From Agromyces cavernae (lineage in GTDB: Bacteria > Actinomycetota > Actinomycetes > Actinomycetales > Microbacteriaceae): a stretch of DNA of 64,000 bases. The stretch is taken from the NCBI RefSeq assembly GCF_021044935.1, contig NZ_JAJNMP010000004.1, forward strand, positions 496,001-560,000, read 5' to 3'. The first letter of the stretch is position 1. Each line of letters starts with the position of its first letter. A program made the translations under genes and the position numbers. Positions 18,348 through 26,594 of this stretch are shown here, piece after piece. Below the pieces are notes generated by a model. That model was not told the DNA's origin. It saw only the letters and a list, made by a program, of their open reading frames with translations, and made no database searches.

Positions 18348-18509
18348 ATGAACATCCTCCTGATCATCGTCGCCATCATCGCGATCATCCTGCTGTTCAC
18401 CGGCGGATTCGTGCAGTCGCTGAACTTCCTGCTCTGGGTCGGCATCGTGCTGCTCGTGATCGCCGCGATCGTCTGGTTGGTGCGCATGATGGGCAGCCGC
18501 AGGGCCTGA
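18348..18509 (+). CDS. small two-helix membrane protein
   Basis: A 53-residue protein consisting almost wholly of two hydrophobic helices, NILLIIVAIIAIILLFTGGF (2-21) and FLLWVGIVLLVIAAIVWLVR (27-46), with a short basic tail GSRRA. The start is well supported by AGGGAAAGGGAAG about 8 nt upstream. Proteins of this kind are common near stress genes in actinobacteria (DUF6131-like), but no function can be assigned. Confidence 0.75.
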   Translation: MNILLIIVAIIAIILLFTGGFVQSLNFLLWVGIVLLVIAAIVWLVRMMGSRRA

Positions 18510-18698
18510 CCCGCGCGTCGAAGCCGACGCTGCAGTCACCGAACCGCGCCCGGGCGTCGGTTCGATAGACTCGTTGCGTCCAGGCGCCACGAGGCGCCGG
18601 TGCTCGAAAAATGGGCACGAAGCCGACCGGGCCGACACCTGAGCCGCGCGAGACACATACGGAGCCAACATCCGTCATCGTCTCGAATGGAATTCGTC

Positions 18699-20363
18699 AT
18701 GCCCACCGTCTCGGCACTCGTCGCGCACACGCTCTCGGCCCACATCGACCACGTCTTCGGCGTGATGGGCAACGGCAACGCCCTGTTCCTCGACGCCCTC
18801 GACCGCACGTCGACGAGCTATACCGCCATGCGCCACGAGGCCGGCGGTGTCGTCGCCGCCGACGCGCACTTCCGTGCCTCCGGGCGGATCGCGGCGGCGA
18901 CCGCCACCTACGGCGCGGGCTTCACGAACACGCTCACCGCACTCGCCGAGGCGGTGCAGGCGCGCATCCCGCTCGTTCTCGTCGTCGGCGACGAACCCAC
19001 CACCGGCTCGCGCCCGTGGGGCGTCGATCAGATCGCGATGGCCTCGGGCGTGGGCGCGCGCACGTTCACGGTGGGCCGAACGGATGTCGCAGCCACGACC
19101 GTGCTCGCGATCGAGCACGCGCTGGCCAACCGCACCGCGGCGGTGCTCGCGATCCCCTACGACGTCGCAGGACTCGAGGTCGGCGAGCCCGACGCGAGGG
19201 CGGATGTCCCGGCTCCGGCCCTGCGCATTCCGTCGCCCATGACGCCGAAGGGCGAGTTCGCCACCCAGGTGCTCGTCGACACGGTCGCGGCGCTCGCCAC
19301 GGCGCGTCGCCCGCTGCTGCTCGCGGGCCGCGGCGCCTGGCTCGCCGACGCCGGCGAGGCGCTCGGCGCCCTCGCCGCTGCCACGGGCGCGCTCACGCTC
19401 ACGACTGCACTCGGCCGAGGCGTGTTCCCCGACGAGCGCTACGACCTCGGCGTCGCCGGCGGGTTCGGCGCCGATGAGGCGATGCGGCTCGTGCACGAGG
19501 CCGATGTGGCGGTCGTGTTCGGCGCGTCGCTCAACCAGTTCACCATGCGCTTCGGCGAGCTCTTCGCCCCGGGCACGCGGGTCGTACAGGTCGATGTCGC
19601 CGCGGCGGCGACGCACCCGAACGTTTCGTCGTTCCTCCGTGCCGACGCCGGGGTCGTCGCACGCGCCCTCGTCGACGAGCTGCACGTGATCGGCGCGAGC
19701 CCGTCGGGGTGGCGCGAGTCGGTCGACGTCGCGGCCGCACGCGCCTACGAGGCCGGCGACCGGGTCGCACCCGATGGGCGGCTCGACCCGCGTGCCGTCG
19801 CCGCCCGCATCGGCGAGCTGCTGCCCGAGGATCGCGTCGTCGTCTCCGACGGCGGTCACTTCATCGGCTGGGCGAACATGTACTGGCCCGTGGCCTCCCC
19901 CGACCGCATGATCATGGTCGGCACCGCATTCCAGTCGATCGGGCTCGGCTTCCCGAGCGTCCCCGGCGCGGCGCTCGCCCGCCCCGACTCGACGATCGTG
20001 CTCACGACGGGCGACGGCGGCGGACTCATGGCGCTCGCCGACCTCGAGAGCGCGGTGCGCGTCGCCCGCGGCCGAGGGCTGGCCGTGGTCTGGAACGATG
20101 CGGCCTACGGCGCCGAGGTGAATCTCTACGGGCTCAAGGGCCTCGCCGAGGCGCCCATGCTCATCCCCGAGACCGACTTCGCGGGCCTCGCCGCCGCGGT
20201 CGGCGCCGAGGGCGTCGTCGTGCGCGAGCTCGCCGATCTCGACCGGCTCGCCGATTGGGCCGCTCGACCCGCCGACGAGCGCCCGTTCCTCCTGCTCGAC
20301 TGCCGCATCTCAGGCGGAGTGATCGCGCCCTACCAGCAGGAGATCATCCGCGTGAACAGCTGA
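18699..20363 (+). CDS. thiamine-diphosphate-dependent enzyme (acetolactate synthase / decarboxylase superfamily)
   Basis: The 554-residue protein has the three-domain ThDP layout: Pyr domain with catalytic-type Glu in MRHEAGGV (about 50), a central FAD/NAD-like domain and the PP domain with GDGGGLMALADLE...WND (GDG about 438, Asn about 28 later) that binds Mg-ThDP. It is an unaccompanied gene: no ilvN regulatory subunit is present, so it is more likely a 2-keto acid decarboxylase, carboligase or oxalyl-type enzyme than biosynthetic AHAS. The start ATG 18699 has GGA 8 nt upstream; ATG 18687 in frame is an alternative. The reaction is not determined. Confidence 0.85.
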   Translation: MPTVSALVAHTLSAHIDHVFGVMGNGNALFLDALDRTSTSYTAMRHEAGGVVAADAHFRASGRIAAATATYGAGFTNTLTALAEAVQARIPLVLVVGDEPTTGSRPWGVDQIAMASGVGARTFTVGRTDVAATTVLAIEHALANRTAAVLAIPYDVAGLEVGEPDARADVPAPALRIPSPMTPKGEFATQVLVDTVAALATARRPLLLAGRGAWLADAGEALGALAAATGALTLTTALGRGVFPDERYDLGVAGGFGADEAMRLVHEADVAVVFGASLNQFTMRFGELFAPGTRVVQVDVAAAATHPNVSSFLRADAGVVARALVDELHVIGASPSGWRESVDVAAARAYEAGDRVAPDGRLDPRAVAARIGELLPEDRVVVSDGGHFIGWANMYWPVASPDRMIMVGTAFQSIGLGFPSVPGAALARPDSTIVLTTGDGGGLMALADLESAVRVARGRGLAVVWNDAAYGAEVNLYGLKGLAEAPMLIPETDFAGLAAAVGAEGVVVRELADLDRLADWAARPADERPFLLLDCRISGGVIAPYQQEIIRVNS

Positions 20364-20382
20364 CGCTGCCTCCGCACGAAGA

Positions 20383-20424
20383 AGCGGATGCCCCGCGCCG
20401 AACACTCGGCGCGGGGCATCCGCT
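20383..20424. terminator. terminator hairpin with GCGGATGCCCCGCG arms
   Basis: Perfect 18-bp arms (20383-20400 / 20407-20424) with a 6-nt loop, between convergent genes. Confidence 0.85.
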
Positions 20425-20462
20425 CGCTTGTGCACTTCGTGGCGCATTCCCGTGCCCGCGCC

Positions 20463-20531
20463 TTCCGGGGGTGCTTTCGTGCCATCTCGGCGCCGGTTGC
20501 ACCGATTTCTGGCACGAATGCACCCCCGGAA
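20463..20531. repeat. 22-bp long-loop inverted repeat
   Basis: 20463-20484 and 20510-20531 (TTCCGGGGGTGC...TTCGTGCCA type) are complementary with a single mismatch and a 25-nt loop, next to the hairpin at 20383. A run of GCGCG units follows at about 20560-20600. It is the fourth long-loop palindrome in a non-coding gap in this window. Confidence 0.6.
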
Positions 20532-20606
20532 CGGTGAGCGGGCGGGGCGCTGCGCGGGCGGAGCGCTGCGCGCGGCGCGCGGCGCGCGGCGCGGGAAGCG
20601 TCGGCG

Positions 20607-21995
20607 CTATTTCTCCCAGATGAAGTGGCGGCTCGCCTGCTCGGCTTCGTGGTCGGGCCCGAGCGGGATGCGCGTGCGGTCGCGCAGCAGCAGGGTTGCG
20701 GCGAACGCGACGATCATGACGCCCGCGATGTAGAAGGCGACCGACGTGGCCGTCCCGGTCGACTGCACGAGCCAGGCCGCGATCGTCGGGGCGAACGCGC
20801 CACCGAGGATGGCACCGATCGCGTAGGTGATCGAGACACCCGAGTAGCGGATCGACGCTGGGAACAGCTCGGTGAAGTACGCCGCCTGCTGGCCGTAGGT
20901 GAAGCCGTTGCCGATCGCGAAGAGCGAGACGCCGAGGAACAGCAGCCAGGGGTTGCCGGTGGTCGCGAGGGGGAACAGCAGGAACACCGTCGCGAGGAAG
21001 GCGATCCACCCGATGATGTAGGTGTTGCGCCGGCCGATGCGGTCCGAGACGATGCCGGCCGCGAACGTGCAGATGAGCCAGACGACGGATGCTCCGGCGA
21101 CGGCGAGCAGCACAGGGGTGCGCTCCATGCCGACGAGACCGCCCTCTTCGATCGGCATCGTCGCGTAGTTCTGCAGGTACCCGCCCGTGGTCATGTAGCC
21201 CGCAGCGTTGTTGCCCGCGAACGTCAGGGCGGCGAGCAGCACGAGCAGCCAGTGCTTGCGGAACAGGGTGAAGATCGGGGTCTTCGCCTCCTCCTTCTTC
21301 GCGGCGATCTCCTGGAACACGGGGCTCTCGTCGACCGCGCGGCGCACGACGATGCCGACGATGATGAGCACGAAGCTCAGCAGGAACGGGATGCGCCAGC
21401 CCCACTCCAGGAACGCGTCACCGGGTGAGATGACACCGGTCATGAGCGCGAGCACGCCCGAGGCGAGGAGCAGGCCGATCGGCACGCCGATCTGCGGGAA
21501 TGCGCCGAGTCGGCCCCGCTTGTCGTCGGGCGCGTGCTCGACGGCCATGAGCACCGCACCGCCCCACTCGCCACCGGTCGAGAGCCCCTGGAGGATGCGC
21601 AGCAGGATGAGCAGGATGGGCGCGGCGATGCCGATCTGCTCGTAGGTCGGCAGGACCCCGATGAGGGTCGTCGCCGCACCCATCAGGATGAGCGTGACCA
21701 CGAGCATGGCCTTGCGGCCGACCTTGTCGCCGAAGTGGCCGGCGAGGAACGCACCGAGCGGACGGAAGAGGAAGCTGATGCCGACGGTGGCGAACGCCAG
21801 GATGGTAGCGAACTGCGGGCCGGCCGGCGCGAAGAAGAGCGCGCCGAAGACGAGCCCGGCGGCGCTCGCGTACAGGAAGAAGTCGTACCACTCGATGGTG
21901 GTGCCGATCACGGTGGCGAGTGCTACTCGACGAAGCTCGTGCGGTCGCGTCTTGGCGTGGAACCCAGTGCTCCCATTGGCTGATGTCGCGGTCAT
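20607..21995 (-). CDS. MFS transporter, metabolite:H+ symporter (MHS) family
   Basis: A 462-residue proton symporter with 12 predicted helices. TVIGTTIEWYDFFLYASAAG, FRPLGAFLAGHFGDKVGRKA and LLRILQGLSTGGEWGGAVL are hallmarks of the ProP/KgtP/ShiA-type MHS group, which includes transporters for aromatic acids and dicarboxylates. It lies upstream of and divergent to the homoprotocatechuate genes and carries a copy of the same operator (22086-22097). It is therefore likely to import 4-hydroxyphenylacetate, homoprotocatechuate or a related acid. GAGGAG lies 12 nt before ATG 21995. Confidence 0.88.
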   Translation of the reverse strand: MTATSANGSTGFHAKTRPHELRRVALATVIGTTIEWYDFFLYASAAGLVFGALFFAPAGPQFATILAFATVGISFLFRPLGAFLAGHFGDKVGRKAMLVVTLILMGAATTLIGVLPTYEQIGIAAPILLILLRILQGLSTGGEWGGAVLMAVEHAPDDKRGRLGAFPQIGVPIGLLLASGVLALMTGVISPGDAFLEWGWRIPFLLSFVLIIVGIVVRRAVDESPVFQEIAAKKEEAKTPIFTLFRKHWLLVLLAALTFAGNNAAGYMTTGGYLQNYATMPIEEGGLVGMERTPVLLAVAGASVVWLICTFAAGIVSDRIGRRNTYIIGWIAFLATVFLLFPLATTGNPWLLFLGVSLFAIGNGFTYGQQAAYFTELFPASIRYSGVSITYAIGAILGGAFAPTIAAWLVQSTGTATSVAFYIAGVMIVAFAATLLLRDRTRIPLGPDHEAEQASRHFIWEK

Positions 21996-22085
21996 GGCGG
22001 TATTCGACTCCTCTGTCGGGTCCGCGGGCGGGGGTGGCGTTCGCGTCGTCGGATCGATGATCCGGGGCGAGGCTTGTTCCTCAGA

Positions 22086-22097
22086 ATAATATACGAT
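22086..22097. promoter_or_regulatory. operator copy 1 (ATCGTATATTAT, minus-strand reading)
   Basis: ATAATATACGAT, the reverse complement of ATCGTATATTAT, lies about 90 nt upstream of the transporter start. It shares ATCGTATA with the copies at 23166 and 24978. Probable site for the GntR regulator at 26591. Confidence 0.6.
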
Positions 22098-22158
22098 TTC
22101 GGATACATCGCAACCAGCCGCGGTGCTGCTCGACGCTGCTCATCCGGACACACGGTGA

Positions 22159-23058
22159 TCACCGCGTGACCGCCAGCGCCGCGACGGTCGCCTCGTGTTC
22201 GGTGCGGTAGGTGAATTCGAACCCCGTGCGCTCGAGGACCACCGGGCGCACGCGGGCGTCGGTGGTCAGGACCGACTCGGTGAGGTCGCGCCCCACGACG
22301 AGCCTGAGCGCCCATTCCGGAACCGGCACCAGGAACGGTCGGTGCATCGCGTGCGCGATCGATCGCCCGATGTCGTTCGACGTCGCCGGCGTCGGCCCCG
22401 ACAGGTTCACCGTGCCGTAGATGTCGGAGTCGATGACGTGCCTGATCGCGCGAACCTCGTCTTCGAGCGAGATCCACGGCCACGTCTGGGTGCCCCGCCC
22501 GATGGGCCCGCCGACGCCGAGCGCGGTGAGGCGGATGAGCGGCTTGAGCACTCCATCGCGGTGGAGGATCGGCGCGGTTCTGATGGCCACGACCCGGCAC
22601 GAATCACCGGCTCGACGCGCTTCTCGTTCCCAGTCCATGCAGAGGCGTGCGAGGAATGTCGTGCCCGGATCGGACCCCTCGGTGAGCTCGACGCCGGGGC
22701 GACTGCCGTAGTACCCCACCGCCGACGCCGAGACGAACGCGGGCGCGTCGTCCGCGAGCGCTCGGAGGGCGGTCGCGAGGGCACGCGTGGGGCCGAGCCG
22801 CGATTCGCGCAGGATGCGTCGGTACTTCCGGGTCCATGGCAGTCGCCCGATGTTCGCCCCGTTCAGACCGACGACCGCCTTCGCGCCCGCCAACAGTCGC
22901 GGATCGAGGGGTCGGTCGCCCGTGAGCCACTCGATCTCGTCGGCGCGTCGCGCCGGCCGGCGGACGAGCCGCATCACCGTCACTCCATCCGCGCGCAGGC
23001 TGTGCGCGAGCGCGGTGCCGATGAGGCCGGACGACCCGCCGATCACCACGGTGGCCAT
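22159..23058 (-). CDS. TIGR01777-family NAD-dependent epimerase-like protein (YfcH/SDR39U1)
   Basis: A 299-residue extended-SDR-like protein. It starts VVIGGSSGLIGTALAHSLRADG (nucleotide-binding loop, cited in part), has FVSASAVGYYG (about 115-125; the conserved Tyr region) and GGPIGRGTQTWPWISLEDE, and ends with a DUF1731-like segment VPVPEWALRLVVG. Members occur in most bacteria and their substrate is unknown. ATG 23058 has GGAGGTG immediately upstream. Divergent from hpaH across a 159-bp region with operator copy 2, so it may be co-regulated by accident or design. Confidence 0.88.
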   Translation of the reverse strand: MATVVIGGSSGLIGTALAHSLRADGVTVMRLVRRPARRADEIEWLTGDRPLDPRLLAGAKAVVGLNGANIGRLPWTRKYRRILRESRLGPTRALATALRALADDAPAFVSASAVGYYGSRPGVELTEGSDPGTTFLARLCMDWEREARRAGDSCRVVAIRTAPILHRDGVLKPLIRLTALGVGGPIGRGTQTWPWISLEDEVRAIRHVIDSDIYGTVNLSGPTPATSNDIGRSIAHAMHRPFLVPVPEWALRLVVGRDLTESVLTTDARVRPVVLERTGFEFTYRTEHEATVAALAVTR

Positions 23059-23165
23059 GACACCTCCTTCGCCCGGGCGTCTGAACCGCGGCGTGGGTCC
23101 GCGGAGACCCGCTCTGCCCATGTGGCGACCATAGCCGACGCCTCCGGCGCGCCATCCGGCGATGA

Positions 23166-23177
23166 ATCGTATACGAT
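23166..23177. promoter_or_regulatory. operator copy 2 (perfect palindrome ATCGTATACGAT)
   Basis: A 12-bp perfect palindrome 40 nt before the hpaH GTG and 108 nt before the divergent epimerase gene. Its sequence matches copies 1 and 3. Confidence 0.7.
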
Positions 23178-23217
23178 CACAGGCAAGCAGCAATCTCGAC
23201 GACGAAGTGGAGCTCAC

Positions 23218-24003
23218 GTGCTCGACCCCTCCCGTATCTCGGCGATCGCCGACGAACTCGCCGCCGCCGAGCGCGACCGCACCACCGTGCCACTGCTCAC
23301 GGCCCGGAACCCCGACATGACCGTCGACGACGCCTATGCCGTGCAGAAGCGCTGGGCCGACTCACGGCGGGAGTCGGGCGCGAGGCTCGTGGGCCGCAAG
23401 ATCGGCCTCACGTCGAAGGTCATGCAGGTCGCCACCGGCATCACCGAGCCCGACTACGGCGTGATCTTCGACGACATGGTGCTCGAGTCCGGGGCATCCG
23501 TCGAGTTCGACCGCTTCTCGAACGTGCGCATCGAGGTCGAACTCGCGTTCGTGCTCGCCAAGCCGCTCGAGGGCCCGCATGTCACGGTCTTCGACGTGCT
23601 CGATGCCACGGCCTACGTCGTTCCGGCGCTCGAGATCCTGAACTCGCACATCGAACTGCAGGGACGCACGATCGTCGACACGATCAGCGACAACGCAGCC
23701 ATGGGCGCGATGGTCGTCGGTGGGCGGCCCGTGAAGGTCGACGAGGTCGACCTGCGCTGGGTCTCGGCACTCCTCTACCGCAACCAGACCATCGAGGAGT
23801 CGGGCGTCGCCGCGGCGGTGCTCGGGCACCCCGCGATGGGCGTGGCCTGGCTCGCGAACAAGCTCGCGCAGCACGAGCAGTCGCTCGGCGAGGGCGAGAT
23901 CATCCTGGCCGGGTCGTTCACGCGACCGATGTGGGTCGAACGCGGCGACACGGTGCACGCCGACTACGGACAGCTGGGGGCGGTCACATGCCGGTTCGAG
24001 TGA
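23218..24003 (+). CDS. hpaH: 2-oxo-hept-4-ene-1,7-dioate hydratase
   Basis: Adds water to 2-oxohept-4-enedioate to give 4-hydroxy-2-oxoheptanedioate, the step before aldol cleavage in homoprotocatechuate breakdown. The 261-residue product has the MhpD/HpaH-type fold: KIGLTSKVMQ (about 61-70), GVIFDDMVLESGASV, VELAFVLAKPL and PALEILNSHIE with acidic metal ligands, and GSFTRPMWVERGDTV near the end. GTG 23218 has GGAG 5 nt upstream, and the frame upstream lacks homology. It overlaps hpaI by 16 nt, so the two are translationally coupled. Confidence 0.9.
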   Translation: MLDPSRISAIADELAAAERDRTTVPLLTARNPDMTVDDAYAVQKRWADSRRESGARLVGRKIGLTSKVMQVATGITEPDYGVIFDDMVLESGASVEFDRFSNVRIEVELAFVLAKPLEGPHVTVFDVLDATAYVVPALEILNSHIELQGRTIVDTISDNAAMGAMVVGGRPVKVDEVDLRWVSALLYRNQTIEESGVAAAVLGHPAMGVAWLANKLAQHEQSLGEGEIILAGSFTRPMWVERGDTVHADYGQLGAVTCRFE

Positions 24004-24815
24004 ACCTTCCCGAGACGTTCGCCGCGCGCATCGCCGCGGCGTCTCGCCCGCAGGTCGGCATGTGGGTCTGCTCGGGCAGCCCGATCATCGCCGAGATCGC
24101 GGCGGGAAGCGGCGTCGACTGGGTGCTCATCGACGCCGAGCACTCCCCCAACGGCCTCGAGTCGATCCTCGGGCAGCTGTATGCCATGTCGGGCTACCCC
24201 GTCGCCCCGGTCGTGCGCCCGCCGATCGGCGACACGGTCGTGCTCAAGCAGTACCTCGACCTCGGCGTGCAGAACCTGCTCGTGCCGATGGTCGACTCTG
24301 CCGAGCAGGCCGCCGAGCTCGTGCGGGCGATGCGGTATCCGGGTGGCGGTGTTCGCGGCGTGGGAGCATCGCTCGCCCGGTCGTCGCGGTGGAACCGCGT
24401 CGAGGAGTACCTGCAGCACGCCTCCGCGACGATCAGCCTCACGGTGCAGATCGAGTCGGCGGCGGCCGTGGCAGCGGCTGCCGAGATCGCCGCGGTCGGC
24501 GGGGTCGACGCGCTCTTCGTGGGGCCGGCCGACCTCGCCGCCTCGATGGGCGTGCTCGGGCAGCAGAGCCACCCCGATGTCGTGGCCGCCGTGCTCTCGT
24601 CGATCGAGGCCGGTCGGGCCGCGGGCAAGCCCGTGGGTGTCAACGCGTTCGTGCCCGAGGATGCCGAGCGCTATCTGGCTGCCGGGGCATCCTTCGTCGC
24701 GGTCGGCGCCGACGTGGCGATCCTGGCGCGTGCGTCCGAGGGGCTCGCCGACCGCTTCATCCCGCAAACCGGGGCGGATGTCCCGGGCGCCGACGCCCCC
24801 CGCACGAGCTACTGA
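23988..24815 (+). CDS. hpaI: 4-hydroxy-2-oxoheptane-1,7-dioate aldolase
   Basis: A class II, metal-dependent aldolase that splits 4-hydroxy-2-oxoheptanedioate into pyruvate and succinic semialdehyde. The 275-residue protein shows the HpcH/HpaI features: GMWVCSGSPIIAEI (about 23-36), DWVLIDAEHSPN (catalytic His after Glu, about 43-54), QIESAAAV (metal Glu, about 151-158) and ALFVGPADLAASMG (metal Asp, about 177-190). ATG 23988 lies within hpaH. Its tail contains the dispersed word CGGATGTCCCGG (about 24775). Confidence 0.93.
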   Translation: MPVRVNLPETFAARIAAASRPQVGMWVCSGSPIIAEIAAGSGVDWVLIDAEHSPNGLESILGQLYAMSGYPVAPVVRPPIGDTVVLKQYLDLGVQNLLVPMVDSAEQAAELVRAMRYPGGGVRGVGASLARSSRWNRVEEYLQHASATISLTVQIESAAAVAAAAEIAAVGGVDALFVGPADLAASMGVLGQQSHPDVVAAVLSSIEAGRAAGKPVGVNAFVPEDAERYLAAGASFVAVGADVAILARASEGLADRFIPQTGADVPGADAPRTSY

Positions 24816-24977
24816 CATGTCGCCGCCGATTCTGAGGACGTCTGCAGATCCGAGGACGCCGACATCCCCAGTCGACCGCGGAACGGCCGAACTCCTCCGA
24901 ATTCCCGCGAGTGGGCTTCGGGGCACGGGCGACGACAACGCGGGCGGGAGTCGGCTGCTCTGGCGCTCCACCCGCAG

Positions 24978-24989
24978 ATCGTATATCAT
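24978..24989. promoter_or_regulatory. operator copy 3 (ATCGTATATCAT)
   Basis: Lies 28 nt before ATG 25017 in an AT-rich island followed by TTCAGATATTGAG; it matches the copies at 22086 and 23166 in ATCGTATA. A new transcription unit probably begins here. Confidence 0.65.
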
Positions 24990-25016
24990 TTCAGATATTG
25001 AGAGACGAGGACGTCT

Positions 25017-26594
25017 ATGACGAACGACTTCACCGCGACGCGCGGCGGCGGCATCCCCACACCGGGCAAGGTCATCGCCGTCCACCTCAACTACCCGTCG
25101 CGAGCGGCCCAACGCGGTCGCACCCCGGCGCAGCCGAGCTACTTCATCAAGCCCTCCTCGTCGATCGCGGCATCGGGCGGCACGCTCGAGCGCCCCGCCG
25201 GCACCGAACTCCTGGCCTTCGAGGGCGAGATCGCCCTCATCATCGGCGAGCCCGCGCGACGCGTCACTCCCGAGCGCGGCTGGAGCCACGTGGCATCCGT
25301 CACCGCCGCCAACGACCTCGGCGTCTACGACCTGCGCGCCGCCGACAAGGGCTCGAACGTGCGCTCGAAGGGCGGCGACGGGTTCACCCCGCTCGGCCCG
25401 ACCGCGATCCCCACCGACGGCATCGGCGAAGACGCCTGGCGCGTGCGCACGTGGGTCAACGGCGAACTGGTGCAGGATGACTCGTCGGCGACGCTGCTCT
25501 TCCCCTTCGGACGGCTCGTGGCCGACCTGTCGCAGCTCATGACGCTCGAGACCGGCGACGTCATCCTCACGGGCACACCGGCGGGCTCTTCGGTGATCGT
25601 GCCCGGTGATGTCGTCGAGGTCGAGGTCGACGCGCCCGAGGCTCCCGGGGCGCCGTCGACCGGCCGGCTCGTGACGACGGTCACGCAGGGGACGGCCGAG
25701 TTCGGCGACTTCGGCACCAAGCCCGCCGTCGACGACCTGCAGCGCGTCGAGGCGTGGGGCAGCAAGTCCGAGCTCGCGGCGGCGGTCGCCGCCGGTCGCG
25801 CGAGCGCACTGACCGCCGAGCCGCCGTCGGCCTCAGCGGCTGCGCAAGCCGCCGACGTCCTCACCGACGAGGTGCGCGAGCTCATCGAGTCGACCGCCGT
25901 CGCGACCCTGAGCGTCGCGCTGCGCAAGCGCGGTTATCACGACATCTTCATCGAGGGGGTGCGCGCCAACCACCCCGGCGACCGCATCCTGGGCACGGCC
26001 AAGACGCTGCGGTTCATCCCGTTCCGCCCCGACCTGTTCGCGCAGCACGGTGGCGGGTTCAACGCGCAGAAGGTCGCGTTCGACACCGTCGAGCCAGGCG
26101 AGGTGCTCGTGGTCGAGGCCCGCGGCGAGCGCGGCACCGGCACGGTGGGCGACGTGCTCGCGCTGCGCGCGCAGGTGCGCGGCGCGGCCGGCATCGTCAC
26201 CGACGGCGGGGTGCGCGACTTCGACGCAGTCGCCGGCTTCGAGATCCCCGTGTTCTCGCAGGGCTCGCACCCGAGCGTGCTCGGGCGCAAGCACGTGCCG
26301 TGGGAGGTCGACGTCACCATCGCCTGCGGCGGCGCCGCCGTGCAGCCGGGCGATGTCATCGTGGGCGACGGCGACGGCGTCATCGTGATCCCGCCGCACC
26401 TCGTCGCCGAGGTGGCCGCCGAGGCGGCCGAGCAGGAGCGGCAGGACGCCTACGTCGCGGAGCAGGTCGCCGGCGGGGCATCCGTCGACGGGTTGTTCCC
26501 CATGAACGCGGAATGGCTCGCTCGGTACCGCGCAGGTCTCGAGACGCGACCGGCTTCGCCGGGCGCTCCTCGACCCACCGAGGAGTCGCGGTGA
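25017..26594 (+). CDS. bifunctional FAH-domain / RraA-family fusion protein of homoprotocatechuate catabolism
   Basis: A 525-residue fusion. Residues about 15-235 are a fumarylacetoacetate-hydrolase-type domain (GKVIAVHLNYPSRA; metal acids in LLAFEGEIALIIG and NDLGVYDLR; LMTLETGDVILTGTPAG) as in HpaG isomerase/decarboxylases. Residues about 275-500 are an RraA/HMG-aldolase-like domain with GDVLALRAQVRGAAGIVTDG followed by VRDFDAV. In classical HpaG both halves are FAH domains; here RraA, a fold known for oxaloacetate-type decarboxylation, replaces one. It may carry out the decarboxylation with the FAH half isomerising; this is inference. The last about 20 residues are encoded by a REP-like repeat. 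Confidence 0.85.
   Translation: MTNDFTATRGGGIPTPGKVIAVHLNYPSRAAQRGRTPAQPSYFIKPSSSIAASGGTLERPAGTELLAFEGEIALIIGEPARRVTPERGWSHVASVTAANDLGVYDLRAADKGSNVRSKGGDGFTPLGPTAIPTDGIGEDAWRVRTWVNGELVQDDSSATLLFPFGRLVADLSQLMTLETGDVILTGTPAGSSVIVPGDVVEVEVDAPEAPGAPSTGRLVTTVTQGTAEFGDFGTKPAVDDLQRVEAWGSKSELAAAVAAGRASALTAEPPSASAAAQAADVLTDEVRELIESTAVATLSVALRKRGYHDIFIEGVRANHPGDRILGTAKTLRFIPFRPDLFAQHGGGFNAQKVAFDTVEPGEVLVVEARGERGTGTVGDVLALRAQVRGAAGIVTDGGVRDFDAVAGFEIPVFSQGSHPSVLGRKHVPWEVDVTIACGGAAVQPGDVIVGDGDGVIVIPPHLVAEVAAEAAEQERQDAYVAEQVAGGASVDGLFPMNAEWLARYRAGLETRPASPGAPRPTEESR
26535..26579 (+). repeat. REP-like element, copy 2 (inside the fusion gene 3' end)
   Basis: GGTCTCGAGACG - GACCGGCTTCGCCGGGCG hairpin - CTCCTCGACCCACC matches the other copies. 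It encodes the C-terminal residues ETRPASPGAPRPTEE of the upstream protein. Confidence 0.7.

Noticed and set aside
20560..20600. GCGCG-rich run as a possible repeat array
   Set aside because: Short low-complexity sequence without regular spacing; not a CRISPR or satellite.
22159..23058. Epimerase-like gene as a dedicated hpa pathway enzyme
   Set aside because: TIGR01777 proteins are widespread and unlinked to aromatic catabolism; divergent position beside an operator is not enough.
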